In this document: piece by piece, positions 22,041 through 33,157 of the stretch
Layout: each line of letters begins with the position of its first letter
Numbering within the stretch: the stretch's first letter is position 1
From: Pipra filicauda
Lineage: Eukaryota; Chordata; Aves; Passeriformes; Pipridae
Assembly: GCF_003945595.2 (NCBI RefSeq)
Contig: NW_024104442.1
Coordinates: forward strand, 982,619-1,046,618
Reading direction: 5' to 3'
Length of the DNA stretch: 64,000 bases
Made by a program: the position numbers and the translations under genes
The notes under the pieces: generated by a model
Seen by the model: only the letters and a program-made list of their open reading frames with translations
Databases searched by the model: none
Told to the model about the DNA's origin: nothing

Positions 22041-24187
22041 CATCCCCGCCTGTGGCTCCGATGGGGAGCTGATGGGAGCTGCCCCAGACCCGGCCGATGC
22101 CTGGCGGCGTTTCTCGCTGATCCCAGGGCAGGCAGGTGGGGGGACTTGCCGGCGCTGGCAGTTCTGATAAAGGCAGGCCGGTGCTTTCCAGCCCAGTGGA
22201 TTAGGCTGGGGCTGGACATGCTCCGTGTAAGCGCTCCCAAGCATGCGCCTTTCCCGGTATTTCCCATGGCTGGAGCTACTGTTGAGTGACTGTGGAATTA
22301 AAGTATCGTTTGCAATTTTCTACATTCCAGAGCGGTGTCGGGTTCTGGCGCAGGGCAGGCTCCGGGAGTGCCTGAGTGCTGCCTTGGCCCGCACGGCCCC
22401 GGGGAGCTCGGGGGCTGCGCACATCGCTCTGTCCTCACAACTCCTGCTCAGGGGAGCGTCAGAGAGCCAAAGCAGGGAGCCCAGCCTCCCGGCTGCTTGG
22501 CTGGGCAACCGCTTACCTCCTGTCTAACACTTATTTCCAAACCAAAAATTTCACCCCGGCGACATCTATTCATTTTTCCCAGGATTTTGAGCGATGGGGA
22601 GATTGGAATCCAAACACACCCAAACTGCCCGTGGTTTCAGACATGTCGTACTCCCCCAGCATCAGGTGGGTGGTTGTCTCCAGAAAGGCTGCCCACAAAT
22701 GTAACCGAAATCCCAGCCCAAACCCCAGTTAGCTCCAGCAAAAAGAAAGAAGAAAGTTGTAGTTTTGCAGCAGCTGATCCATCTGCTGCCCCTCATGGGG
22801 CCAGGGCGGCTCTGGGAAGCCGGTGGGGCTGTGGGTTTGGGTGCCTGTCCCCGTCTGTGTGCTGGGGTTAAACAAACACCAGCTCAGAATCTGCACAGCG
22901 TGGAGGATCAGGGTGGTTTGCAGGCTGTGATGGATTAAGCTTCTCTGTGTTGCTGGGGTTGGGTTGGGATGGCACCCACAGGCTTCTGCTGCTGAGGAAA
23001 CTGAGGCATGGGAAGAGGAAGGGCGGGATTAGCCTGTCCAGCTAGAGATGTGGTGGTGCAGGCTGGGTGTCTGGAGTCCCCCCTTCATTAGATGATGGAG
23101 GGAAATGGGCCTCACCAGAATGCTGTTGGCTTGTGAAGCAGGAGAGGAAGGTATTTGGAGACACCTCTATCTTGCCATTGACTGGAGAAGATGCCTCTGC
23201 TGCAGACACGGAAAGGAAGGTGTCAAGCCTGTTCCTGATGATGTTTTTCCAGTGATGTGAGAAACCTCCAGCAGGAGTAGAAGTGGGATTTGGCTCTGTC
23301 ATGAGCCCTGTATGTGTTTAGTTGTCTGACTCCATGAAGGGCTTGGCCCACTTCAACTTTGGGCAAGGAGTGTGCTTGTTATGGAACGAAACTTGCAACG
23401 GGATCTCTGTGGAGGCTCCTTCATCTCATCTCCATTTCCTTATCCCACATGTTCTTGATGCCCACCCAGGCCCTTCTCCCGTTGTCAACTCTGCAGTATT
23501 CTCCTGGCAACACTCACACTCAACTGGATGTGCACTGGAGCCTCAGCTGGAGGACTGTGTTGGTGGAAAAGGTGCTCCTAAGCCAGTTTTCGTGGGAACT
23601 GTGGGGTTGCAAGGACACAAAGAGGATATTTGAAGAAGGCAAACCCTTGTGTTTGTGCTGGAGCAGCTCCTGAGGCCTCCCATACCCTGGGGGAGTCATT
23701 TGTAGATACCAAAATGTAGTTGTAGGTTGTAAGGCTCTTGTGAAGAGTTGATCAAAAGTGAGATTAACTCACTCTAAGATGAGAGGTGGTTTCTGTCTAA
23801 ATGAGGGGAAAGCGAGAAGTCCAACCCTGTCCACTAGAGATGGATGTGCCCAGAACAGGTGTCTCACTCTCCTCCACTGGATGAGGGAGGCATCTCCAGA
23901 GGCTTCCTCCTCATTCTTCACATCCCCTGACTTCTCCTGAATGAAACAGGATACATAGGTGTGCAGCTCCTTCCATGACATTGTGGAGCGTGAGTCTCCA
24001 GCAAAGTCTCTAAGGCTGATTTGGAGATGGAGACATCCTTAATCACCATATCCCTCAGACAGGCACCTCTGCTATTTTCTTAATCAGCTGCATGGCTTTG
24101 AAGCAGCCCAGATGGTATCTCCTGTGGCTGCTTACACTGGTGGTGTGGCTCATTCATGGGAGGGATGTGGTGGAGGGTAAGGAGGTA

Positions 24188-24213
24188 GTTTGTATATTTG
24201 TATACATACAAAC
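24188..24213. repeat. small inverted repeat
   Basis: GTTTGTAT and ATACAAAC form perfect 8-bp arms around a 10-bp spacer, followed by an ACACACAC run. Confidence 0.7.
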
Positions 24214-24511
24214 ACACACATGGCAGTGCTTGGAGAAGGAAATGAAATCCAGCTGGACTTTCCTCCTGATCCTCAAATCTGGGAGGTGATGGAGTATTTT
24301 TAATGGTATGGTTATTCCACTAATGTCCCCCCAAGAGATACTTCTTATTCATATCCTCTCCTGGGAGCATCTGTGGAGGCAGCCTCTTGCAGAGGCAACC
24401 GCCCAGGTCTGTTCTGAACTGCTTCTCTCTGGCTAAGGAGCTTGTGGTCTCTGGTGCTTGGACTCTCTTGGACTTCTCTGGCGAAGAAGAAGAAGACAAA
24501 GACCTGTTCTG

Positions 24512-24668
24512 ATTCCCCAGAGAAGCTGTGGTTACCTCATCCCTGGAAGTGTTCATGGCCAGGTTGGATGGAGATTGGAGCAACCTGGTCTGGTGGAAGG
24601 TGTCCCTGCCCATGGCAGGGGGTGGGATGAGATGGGCTTTAAGGTCCTTTCCAACCTAAACCATCCCA
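24512..24668 (+). mobile_element. CR1 LINE 3' end, group A
   Basis: It runs from TTCCCCAGAGAAGCTGTGG through CTGCCCATGGCAGGGGGTGG to TTCCAACCTAAACCATCCC. The terminal ATTCTATG tail has decayed. Confidence 0.9.
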
Positions 24669-25686
24669 AAGACTCTTAGAGTTTTCAGAAACGCCAAATA
24701 GCAACGAGGTTTTCCTCCAAAGACATCTTCTCATGTGGATATTTAGACCCCCCCTCGTGCATAGCACAGTGTCTTCTCAGACACTGGGAACGTTTTCTTA
24801 TTCCTCTGGTATGTCATTCATGGCAGGATGATGATTCAGTCTTGGGACATGACTTTGGGGAAGAGCTTTGGTTACCTCCAACCCCATCCAGCAGCTCCCT
24901 CGTGACGCTCCCCCAGTGCCTCTCACTGGATCACCACAAACCCAGGTCTGACACACCAGGGTCCCCCTGAGGAAGCCCATGAGCTCATAACCCAGGGTTG
25001 CCCTGGCTTTCCTGGTTCTGAGTGCACGTTCCAGGCTCCTGACTCATTTCCCAGGACCAAAGCATGCAGCCCACTGTCTAACCCTGATTTCCCCAGCATT
25101 CCTGAGGTTGGAGGGGAGCAACAGAAAGAAAGGACCCTCTTGGCTTTCCTCTCCTGGTATTTTTCTCGGCATTTATTAGGCATTCTTGCTGTTTCTATTC
25201 TTAAATTGTTTTCTTGTGCAATCTGTGTGGGTATGTGCTGCTAAATTTAATACTTTGTTAGTATCAGATTTTGCTTTCAAGGGCTTTCAAAACAAAAACA
25301 ATAAAAATAAATCCTTTTGCAGGAGGTCACTGAGGTGGAATGGCTTTTTCCCAAGCACTGACATGCTTTGGACTTCTCCCTGCTCCCTGCTCAAGCTTAT
25401 TCCCTCTTGCCAAGAGGCCCTTTTCCCCCATCAGCTGTCTCTGTTCCCAGTGGTGAAGATGACACATGGTGTGTGTGGTGCTGTGGGTGTTCAGGACCAG
25501 GGAACCAAGTGAACCCCATTTTGAGTAGAGGGCACTTGTGTGAGACAGTGACAGAAACATCCATCCTTAGTCTGCTGCTCTTGCAGGACTTGTGTTTGCA
25601 GGGTCCTTGGTTCTGGGAGCTCATTGGTCCCTTGGCCTGAAAATGTCTCTGTTTTTAACAGCAAGGTTTTGGACTATCCTGTCAAA
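24669..25686. other. unique DNA, no gene recognised
   Basis: No repeat signature. A run of CAAAACAAAAACAATAAAAA at about 25288 is A-rich. No exon is supported. Confidence 0.4.
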
Positions 25687-25857
25687 CAGGTTGCCCAGAG
25701 AAGCTGTGGCTGCCCCATCCCTGGAAGTGTCCAAGGCCAGGTTGGACGGGGCTTGGAGCAACCTGGGCTAGTGGAAGGTGTCCCTGCCCATGGCAGGGGG
25801 TGGGACGAGATGAGTTTTAAGGTCCCTTCCAACCCAAACCATTCTATGATTCTATGA
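25687..25857 (+). mobile_element. CR1 LINE 3' end, group A, well preserved
   Basis: It reads CAGGTTGCCCAGAGAAGCTG through to CCATTCTATGATTCTATGA with an almost unmodified core (CTGCCCATGGCAGGGGGTGG). The double ATTCTATG tail is intact. This is one of the least diverged copies in the window and so probably among the youngest. Confidence 0.95.
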
Positions 25858-26344
25858 AATCTGTCTCCAGCTTCTTTAGACACACTTGGTTTCTGCTGGA
25901 GAAGCTGGTGGATGCGATGAACCACTGAACAACCCCAGCTGGTCAGCCCAAGCAGATGGGATGTCATTCAAAATCCCAACTGGAACTATCCCATCACGAG
26001 TGCTCCAGAACTTCTGCATCAACGGTGGGGCAGAGCAGCCCTGGGAAGGTCCTGCTGATGTCAGGCCTGCAGGAATGCCCCCGTGGTGCCCAGATCTCCG
26101 AGCAGAGGAGGCCGGTGGTCCTGCTCCCCGTGCAGCTGTGCGAGCTGCCTGGCACTGTGGAAGTGACTGTGGTGTACTCTGAATTTTCCAAAGTCGGGTG
26201 ACGTAGGAACCGAGGCTCCCACTGCTCTGTTTTACTTTTATTAGCCAAACTATTTAACCAGCAGAATTGTTTGCAGAAGCAAAGCACTTTGGTCCCCAAA
26301 TCGTTGAGCTTCCGCCTTCCATCCGCTCTCAGTAGGACAGCGAT

Positions 26345-26720
26345 CATGTGCTAAATCCCAATTAATCATTAAGAAGATATTTGAGGTTTAGCAGCTGTGT
26401 TATAAGATACAGTTTTTACTGGTTTCGACCTCAGTTAAATATGTTTTTAATAGTGGATGGTATTTAATTAAACATAAAATAACAGAGGCTTATTAAATCT
26501 AGAGAGACCTTTCCTAGTGATGGATATTGAATGTTAAGTAAATACCAGTTGGTCATTAGAAGCATATTCAGTGTGGTTTCACAGCTATGTAATAGCCAGG
26601 TATCTGATTACCCATCTGCCCAGGTCCAATGAATACGCCCTTAATAATCAATTGCCACTCATTTAATATGTAATAATAACTGTCCTATTAGACCTGAATT
26701 AGATCCCTGTAGGAGCAAAC
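26345..26720. promoter_or_regulatory. AT-rich block, candidate conserved developmental enhancer
   Basis: About 375 bp contain TTAATCATTAA, TTAATTAA (26464-26471), AATAATCAATTGCC and TTTAATATGTAATAATAAC, all homeodomain- or POU-type cores. The sequence contains no repeat signature and is sharply more AT-rich than the flanks. Such blocks in amniote gene deserts and introns are frequently deeply conserved enhancers. Conservation is inferred from composition only. Confidence 0.35.
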
Positions 26721-27123
26721 AGAGGTAACCTGGTGCTCACTAGGATTTTTGAGCAGATTTTGTTTTGTTTTGAGTTGATGGTTGATGGAGATTAATGTGG
26801 TTGAAGATTGGATGACGCTGGGTAGGATGATGGACAAGTGGGAGTCGCGTTGTGTTCCTGTGGGACCTGCCCACTGCCACCACTGTGGTCAGCCAGGAGC
26901 AGGGTGACCGTGGTCACAGGGGGGTGAAGGTGGGCTACTGGCAGCACTCAGGGCTCCCACAGCTGCACTGGAGTCTGTTGCTCTTGTCTGAGGGACCCAG
27001 AATTGGACACCCCTTCCCTGAGAACTTGCTCCAGGAGTTACTGTTTTCTCATCCTCCCAGATCCCGTCTTGTACTTTTGGAGAAGCATTAGACTAGGGCT
27101 GGAAGTTTGGTAGCATTGGGAAT
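26721..27123. other. unique DNA, no gene recognised
   Basis: Contains a short TTTTGTTTTGTTTTGAG run at about 26760. No exon is supported. Confidence 0.4.
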
Positions 27124-27265
27124 AGAATCACAAACTGGTTTGGGTTGGAAAGGACCTTAAAACCCATCTCATTCCAACCCCCTGCCATGGGCAGAGACAC
27201 CTTCCACTATCCCAGATTGCTCCAGGCCCTGTCCAACCTTGCCTTGGACACTTCCAGGGCTGGGG
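27124..27265 (-). mobile_element. CR1 LINE 3' end, group A
   Basis: On the minus strand the copy ends in GAATCACAAACTGG (tail side). The core CTGCCATGGGCAGAGACACC and the block GCCTTGGACACTTCCAGGGC are clear. Confidence 0.9.
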
Positions 27266-27584
27266 AAAGCTTGGGCTGTGTGTGTGCAGTGCACGTGTGG
27301 CCCAACCAAGGTGGGAGGAACAACCACACCACGTCACTCAATTAAGATTGTACGTAAAAAATGATAAATACAGAGGTGGCAGCTTTTAAACAGAAAAAAA
27401 CCTGCTGCTGCCAAGCTTGCTGCCCGTGCTGGGGGCTGTGAGCCTGCCTGTGATGGGGGCTGGAGGGTTGGATCTCTGAGCTGGAGCCGAGAGCACTGCT
27501 TTTCTGGGACTTCGTGGGTAGCCCTATTAGCTTGCTAACAGCAGCACTTCTTTTTTAATTTCTCTGTGCTGCTGCATTTCACAG

Positions 27585-27800
27585 GCCATAACTTTTCATT
27601 CCTCCCCTCGTTAACCTGCGCAGTGGCACTGACTCAGCGCTGGAACAATACACGCGGCAGTCGGGCGGTGATTCACGCTCCGGGTGGAGGGGATGAGCCC
27701 GGCTCCTCTGCTCGCCTATTAATTCCTTCTAGAGCGTGAGTCAGGCTCTCCTCGCCCCCGGGCAGAAAAGCAGCCGCGGTGGGATTTAACCAGGGAGCCG
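27585..27800. promoter_or_regulatory. candidate regulatory block with MARE-like and SOX-like sites
   Basis: TGACTCAGC (AP-1/MAF type) lies near 27629 and GAACAATA (SOX type) near 27640. CpG-bearing segments (CACGCGGCAGTCGGGCGG) and CTATTAATTCC follow, then a second TGAGTCAGG near 27738. The mixture of retained CpGs and factor motifs suggests an enhancer; there is no direct proof. Confidence 0.25.
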
Positions 27801-29749
27801 GGAAGGAGCCAGCAAGGAGGGTGACAGGCAGGGGCTGCGGCTGGTGGCCAACCTGCTCCCGGTGCTGCCAGCTCTGAGCCACCCAGCGTGTGCAGGGGGG
27901 ATGTGACCATGCTGGCACTGAGGGCATCTCCTGGTGGTCCTGCATCACTCCATCCTAGCAATCCCCTCTCCTGCCAGCTCAGGGGTGTCGCTGCCTTCCT
28001 GAGGGTTTCCCTGGGCACAGGGGTGAAGTTTGCATGGTGGGCTCATGGCCAAACCTGCCATGTGCAGTGTGTGCCCTCCTGCTGCTCATCACAGGTTTGG
28101 AGGCAGAGAGATGATTGTGCCCTGCACACCCCTCTTGGTGTGTGGCACAAGGCTGGGAGCCCCTTTCCCCACCCGGACCCATCCACCAGCTCGCAGGTGT
28201 GTCCTGACACCCCTCCTCCTTGGCATCATTCCCTGCATGCTGCATCCCTTGGGAGAAACCATAGGAGCAGTAGGACAGCACTGAGACCAAGCAGGTTCAT
28301 CACATGTGGTGGTTATAGTGGGCAACCTTGTGTCCTGGAAGGACCCAGGGACTGCTGCAGGATACCAGATCCCCAGGATCAGCCCCAGGACAGCCCCAGT
28401 TACAGCCTTGCCAGTTAACACAGTGTTGGGACCATGAGAGCAGCTGGGCTCCAGCTTGGCAGTAGGTGAAACTGTGAGAGCAAAGGTGTGGGAGCACCCA
28501 GGGGCTGCCTTGGGCTTGTCTCCAGCTGGACAGGCCTCAGAACCTCCACAACTGCCTGCAGCCCACGGCAGAAACACACCTGGGATGAGGGAGACAGGAA
28601 AAGTCAAAGCTTCACCAAACTTGCAGGCATAAGAGAAATGGAGGGAGAGCAGTTTGTGAAGTGCTGGTTAGCTCTGATCTTGAAGACGCATGTTGGAAAC
28701 AACCCCATGCCACGTGAGTTGTGCCAGGAGCACCACTCCGGGCATCCCGGCTGCCTTTGGGGCTGTCAGGAGGATGGGGATGTTGTGGGTGCTGCAGAGA
28801 CAGACTGTGGCAGGAGGGACTGACCAGGCTCAGCTGGACTGAGGTGGTGTGAGTGTGCACTCAGGTCACCCTCACCCAAGGGTCTGCAGGCATTTCACAG
28901 GCATTTCAACTATGGAGCATTGGTGATGCCAGTCCCTGAGCTCTGGCAGCATTGCAAGGGGAGATGCAAGTGAAGGCATCAAGGTGGGATTCTCCCATCT
29001 GCCTGGCACTGTCCTGGCAGAGAAATCTCTTCCAGAAGTACTTCCTAGAAGTTGGGCTGTTTGCCCTTGATGTTGGGGTCCTGTGTGCACCCCAGGAGGA
29101 TGCAGAGGTCTGTGCCAGACTGTACCTGTCTGAAATGAGCTCCCTGCACGAAATAAGGATGAATTGACTCCCTTCTAAGGGTGAGGAGCTGCCTGGTCAC
29201 CAGGTTGTCCACACAGCAAGGAAAGTCCCTGTTCAGAGTCACTGTGGCTGTTGAGTCACCCTCCCTCATCCACAGGGTGGGTGCTGGGGCTGCTATACCT
29301 GACCAGCACCGGGCCACGGCTTGGGCTGGGGGCACAGCGAGCAGCCCCACATCACAGGCCCTGGGCGAGGGGCATCACAGCCTGACCCTGTGGGGTTCTC
29401 TCTGCCTTCCCCGTTTTGTTCTCCACACTGTGCACAGAGCCTGAGCCGACCCAGCCGCCTTGGCCGGGCTCCCCGCGGCCAGCACAGCCATAAAAGCCTC
29501 TAATCCGAACAGGCTGGGGCAGAGCCGCCCGCTGCCATCGGGACAACTCTCCGTGTGTGGTTCCCGTTTAGTGCAGATTTATTTCCTCTGGGTCTCTGGC
29601 TCTGCTGCTGCTCGCTCCTTGGCTCTGCTTTTGGGAGCATCCAGCATTTACCTTCTTGCAGCAAGGGGCTTTGGGGAACTGTAACTTCATTGTACATGTC
29701 AATTAGGAAAACACCCTCAGGAATTTCCTTTCTGATGTTGCCTGGCTCT
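27801..29749. other. ~1.9 kb unique DNA, no gene recognised
   Basis: No transposon signature. Overlapping open frames on both strands at 27888-28607 reflect GC-rich composition. Confidence 0.4.
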
Positions 29750-30065
29750 ACAATAACCTCTGTCTCCGTGGCTGTCGGCTCCCCAGAGCCCGTCCCGCCA
29801 GCGCAAGCCGACGGGGAGCCGGGAGCGGGCTCAGCTCCGCAGACTCCTCCAGCTTCTGTTCCAGCTCACTCCGAGCGCCTAGCCCCATCTCGTCTCCACT
29901 TCTCCCGCGCTCCTCACTCCTTCTCTGGGCGCTGGAGTTTGGAGTTGTTTTGGAAACCGCTGCGACTCCGGCATGACGTCACCACGGTTCTGTAGTATCT
30001 CTGTCTCCATCCTAGTTAGACGCTTCCTGCTCCCTGGCTCTCGCTCCGGCTCGCCTGGCGTGCCT
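29750..30065. promoter_or_regulatory. CpG-rich candidate promoter with perfect CRE
   Basis: A full palindromic cAMP response element TGACGTCA lies at 29974-29981, inside CATGACGTCACCACGG. The preceding 200 bp are CpG-rich (GTCCCGCCAGCGCAAGCCGA). CREs of this form are most active near promoters with CpGs. A long pyrimidine tract follows immediately downstream. No coding exon can be assigned to it. Confidence 0.35.
29974..29981. promoter_or_regulatory. cAMP response element (TGACGTCA)
   Basis: Exact 8-bp palindromic CREB/ATF consensus in a CpG-rich setting. Confidence 0.5.
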
Positions 30066-30192
30066 ACACTCTTTCTTCTTCTCCACAATTCCCCAGGGAT
30101 TTCTTTTCAACTTTTTTTCCCCTGCCTTCATCTCTTACACAGCAGTTTTTTCTTCCCTTTTCCTTTTTTTTTTTCCTCCTCTTTCCTCCTCT
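30066..30192 (+). repeat. pyrimidine-rich tract
   Basis: Roughly 125 bp are dominated by C and T, including TTCTTCCCTTTTCC and a TTTTTTTTTT run, ending just before a perfect palindrome. It could act as a polypyrimidine tract or form unusual DNA structure. Confidence 0.7.
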
Positions 30193-30212
30193 GCAAAAAG
30201 GGCCCTTTTTGC
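30193..30212. repeat. 20-bp perfect palindrome
   Basis: GCAAAAAGGGCCCTTTTTGC equals its own reverse complement, centred on GGGCCC at 30200-30205. Confidence 0.9.
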
Positions 30213-30886
30213 CCCCAGACTGCCTTTCCCAATCCTTTTTTTGCAGCAGGCAGCTGTGCCCGCTCTGCTGCTGCCAGGAATGCCGAGGTGTGGGGATGCC
30301 CCTGGCTGGATGGTTCTGGAGGGCCGGGGACAGGTGGTCCCCCAGCCACAGCTGGGAAGGGGTTTTCTGCCGCCCCTGTCCATGCTGACAGTGGGGCTCA
30401 GGCTGCACTTTTCCTCTTCTCCCCCAGCTCCTCTTCCACCATCCCATCTCAGCCCAGCTTTTCTTGCACAGCAAGTCCATTGTCTAACTCCACATCCCCA
30501 AAGCTCCTTGTGCTCTGACATCCCTGTCTTCACCCCTCCCACGCCGACAGCATCCATCCTGCTCCTGCTGTGAGCACCCACAGCCCCGTGCCACACTGGG
30601 ACCAGCCCGTGATTCCTGCACCACTGTCTCCTGCCTGGAAAAACATATGCACAGTTTCATTATGACTCTCTAGAGAGTGTTCACCAAGCATGAACAAAGT
30701 AGGATTTATTTCTTTAATTTCTTCCCTCCCAACAGCTGAAATGCTGCCTGATTGCTGGCAGACCCCCAGGGCCATGGCTTGCCTTCCTCCTCTTGCCTGT
30801 GCATCCCATCCCCAGCCAAAGCAGCAGAGGGTTGTGCTTCCCATGAGAGCAGTCCTGGAAATGGCACTATTAAACATAAAATACAA
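30213..30886. other. unique DNA, no gene recognised
   Basis: No repeat or exon is supported between the palindrome and the AT microsatellite. Confidence 0.4.
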
Positions 30887-30947
30887 ATATATATATATAT
30901 ATATATATATAATGTGTGGGGGGGGGGCTGTGTGTGTGTATATATAT
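30887..30947 (+). repeat. compound (AT)n - G10 - (GT)n - (AT)n microsatellite
   Basis: Twelve AT units (30887-30911) are followed by TGTG, ten consecutive Gs (30918-30927), then GTGTGTGTGT and a second TATATATAT run. It lies 16 bp before the start of a CR1 copy. Confidence 0.95.
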
Positions 30948-30962
30948 TTGTAAGAGCGTGTA

Positions 30963-31244
30963 GTGATAGGACAAGGGGGAATGGTTTGGAACTGAGAGAG
31001 AATAGGTTTAGATTGGATATTGGGAAGAAGTCCTTGGCTGTGAGGGTGGTGAGGCCCTGGCACAGGTTGCCCAGAGCAGCTGTGGCTGCCCCTGGATCCC
31101 TGGAAGTGTCCAAGGCCAGGTTGGACAGGGCTTGGAGCAACCTGGGATAGTGGAAGGTGTCCCTGCCCATGGCAGGGGGTGGAATGAGGTGGTTTTAAGG
31201 TCCCTTCCAACCCAAACCATTCTGTGACCCCAGGATTCTGTGAT
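30963..31244 (+). mobile_element. CR1 LINE 3' end, group A
   Basis: It starts GTGATAGGACAAGGGGGAAT and reads through GGTGGTGAGGCCCTGGCACA and CCCATGGCAGGGGGTGG to two CTGTGA motifs. It shares the CCCTGGATCCCTGG insertion with the copy at 2557. Confidence 0.93.
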
Positions 31245-32605
31245 ATGTATCTGACCTCTCCCTGCCCTGCAGGACTCGGGTATTGCAGTATCTGAGTAAA
31301 CTGAGGCACGTGGGGTGAGTGCCAGGGGAGCCATGTGATCACACCCCAGTTGTGACACAGACCATTAATTTTCTGTCCCTGGCTGTACCTGTGGCTTGCC
31401 AGGTCATTTGATCACTGGAGTATCTTTTTAATGTTATTTGGATTAAAACTGGATTTGTGCTGGACCAGAGGCTCCTGCATCCTCCTCAAGGTGCCCGTGT
31501 GGCACGTGTCTGCAAAAAAAAACCAGGCAGAATAATGGCAAGTGACCCAGGAACTCCTTACAGTGGATGCACAGGACTGGGGGCACTGGTTGTCCTGCTC
31601 AGTGGGGAGGTGTGAGAGGTTTTATGGGGCCAACTATGGGAAACATGGGATCCTTTTGAGGGCACAAACCCTTTCTGAAGTCAGAGGCTTCTGTCTTGAG
31701 AGCAGAGGGGAGCTGGGGTGAGTTTGCACTAAGCATTAATCCAGCAGGGCTGGTGCTGCTGGGCAGGGCTGGGAGTCACACCAGGATAAGGTAAAAGGAG
31801 GGGTGATGGGCTCTTCAGCTCCTGTGAGACGGGGAACAACTCATTTATTGCTTGTGGAGTATGGAGAGGTTTGTGGGGAGAGGAGCTGTAACCTTGCCTT
31901 GCCCTGTACAAGCCATTTCTATCAGCAGTGTGGGCTTGGTGTCTGCTGGAACTGGGACTTCCCAGCTTTGCCCTTTGGATGGGGGTTCTGGGCTTTCATG
32001 GTGACCACGCTCAAGAGGTCAGAAGTGAGGTGAGTGTTTCATGAGAGCCACAGTACATCAGACATGTCCCCCACTGCCACCAGCCCCCCTGGGCTGTGCC
32101 TCTTTGGGGTCCAGCTGTATGCTGAGCTGAGGAGTGTGGGGCTTCTCCCTGCACCCTGCACTGCCAGTCCCAGTGCCCCAGCACCCACACTCCGAGTGTG
32201 CCTGCAAACATTGTTCTGTGGGTTTTCACCAGTAACCTTTGGATGTGGCACTAACCTTTGGATGTGTGCATCTTGCAAACACTGCGCTTGTGCAAGCCCG
32301 GGGCTGTTTCCAGCTTTTAGGGTGGCCACCCCAGCCCTACAGACCTGTCCATGCTGGAAAAGAGCCATGGGATTGGGGTTGGGGGCGCTGGAATAAGGCA
32401 GAATTCCTAGGGAATACCCATACCCTTGTTTTCTAGGGACAGGTTGATGTCATTTTGCTGCCCTCCACCCAGTTGTTTGGCACCATCATGCTGTCGGGGT
32501 GTGCAGGATGCTCCTTTCCAGGCAGGAGGTGGCAGGGGCAGGTAAACCTGCCTCTGAACAGACATTTCCATGGAAGTTGCCTCGAGCCCTGTCATTGCTG
32601 CTTAC

Positions 32606-32624
32606 CTGGGACAGCCGCAGAGGC
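32606..32624 (-). other. weak candidate 19-nt microexon
   Basis: On the minus strand a CCAACAATTACAG acceptor-like string precedes 19 nt, followed by CCCAG|GTAAGC, a strong donor. Exons this small are rare and no conserved peptide can be shown. Chance occurrence is quite possible. Confidence 0.12.
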
Positions 32625-32684
32625 CTGTAATTGTTGGGAGAGGCTGTGGGCGGTCGGATAGGAATCTCTGCTGCCCTCCTGGCC

Positions 32685-32757
32685 AGGAGGGAGGGGAGGA
32701 CGACGAGGAGGAGAGGAGAAGGAAAAAGAAGAGGAGAAGGATAGGGAAGAAGCAGGG
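32685..32757 (+). repeat. GA-rich polypurine tract
   Basis: About 73 bp are almost entirely A and G (GAGGAGGAGAGGAGAAGGAA and continuation), broken by few pyrimidines. Such mirror-like tracts can form triplex DNA or act as exonic-enhancer-like sequence. Confidence 0.75.
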
Positions 32758-33130
32758 ACCTCTGTGCAGCTCTCAACACTACAGAGATGGTGAGTGATTT
32801 CACATCAGACTACAGGAGTACCAAAGAGATTTGGTGGGAAAAAGATAAAATGAATTCAAGGCAGCTGTTTTTTTTCACGTAGTTCATGAAGACATTGTGG
32901 CTCTGGCTGTGCTGAAAGCCAGAAGGACAGATGGGCTCGGTGAGCAGCTTGGGGGGCTGCTGCCCTGTGGGGGCTGCTGGTCAGACCCCTATGTGTGGGA
33001 GGAGGGACTGTGATGGAGGAGGAACATGCCAAAAGAGGGACCGCTCCAGTGGCATCACGGCAGCTGGCCCTGAGCCGTCGTGGCTCTGAGCCACGGCTGA
33101 GTGGGGTGTGGATTTGGCCCAATACCTTAC

Positions 33131-33157
33131 CTGGTTGTGGAGGGTTCCCCATGCCCG
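33131..33157 (-). other. candidate 27-nt microexon
   Basis: On the minus strand a pyrimidine-rich acceptor ending GTCCACCTCCAG precedes 27 nt (nine codons, RAWGTLHNQ in the open frame), which meets AACCAG|GTAAGG, a near-consensus donor. The length is a multiple of three, as for most neural microexons. No partner exon or conservation is visible, so this remains a splice-site coincidence until tested. Confidence 0.2.

Larger units (their letters stand above)
20410..24511. other. ~4.1 kb without recognised genes or transposons
   Basis: No CR1 signature occurs over this long interval. It includes a degenerate GC-rich minisatellite at about 21935-22040, CpG-containing sequence at 22080-22480 and a small inverted repeat at 24188-24213. 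I see nothing supportable as an exon. Confidence 0.4.

Noticed and set aside
30530..31342. 270-codon minus-strand open frame
   Set aside because: Runs antisense through a CR1 copy and an AT microsatellite (tandem Ile-Tyr residues), so it is an artefact of repeats.
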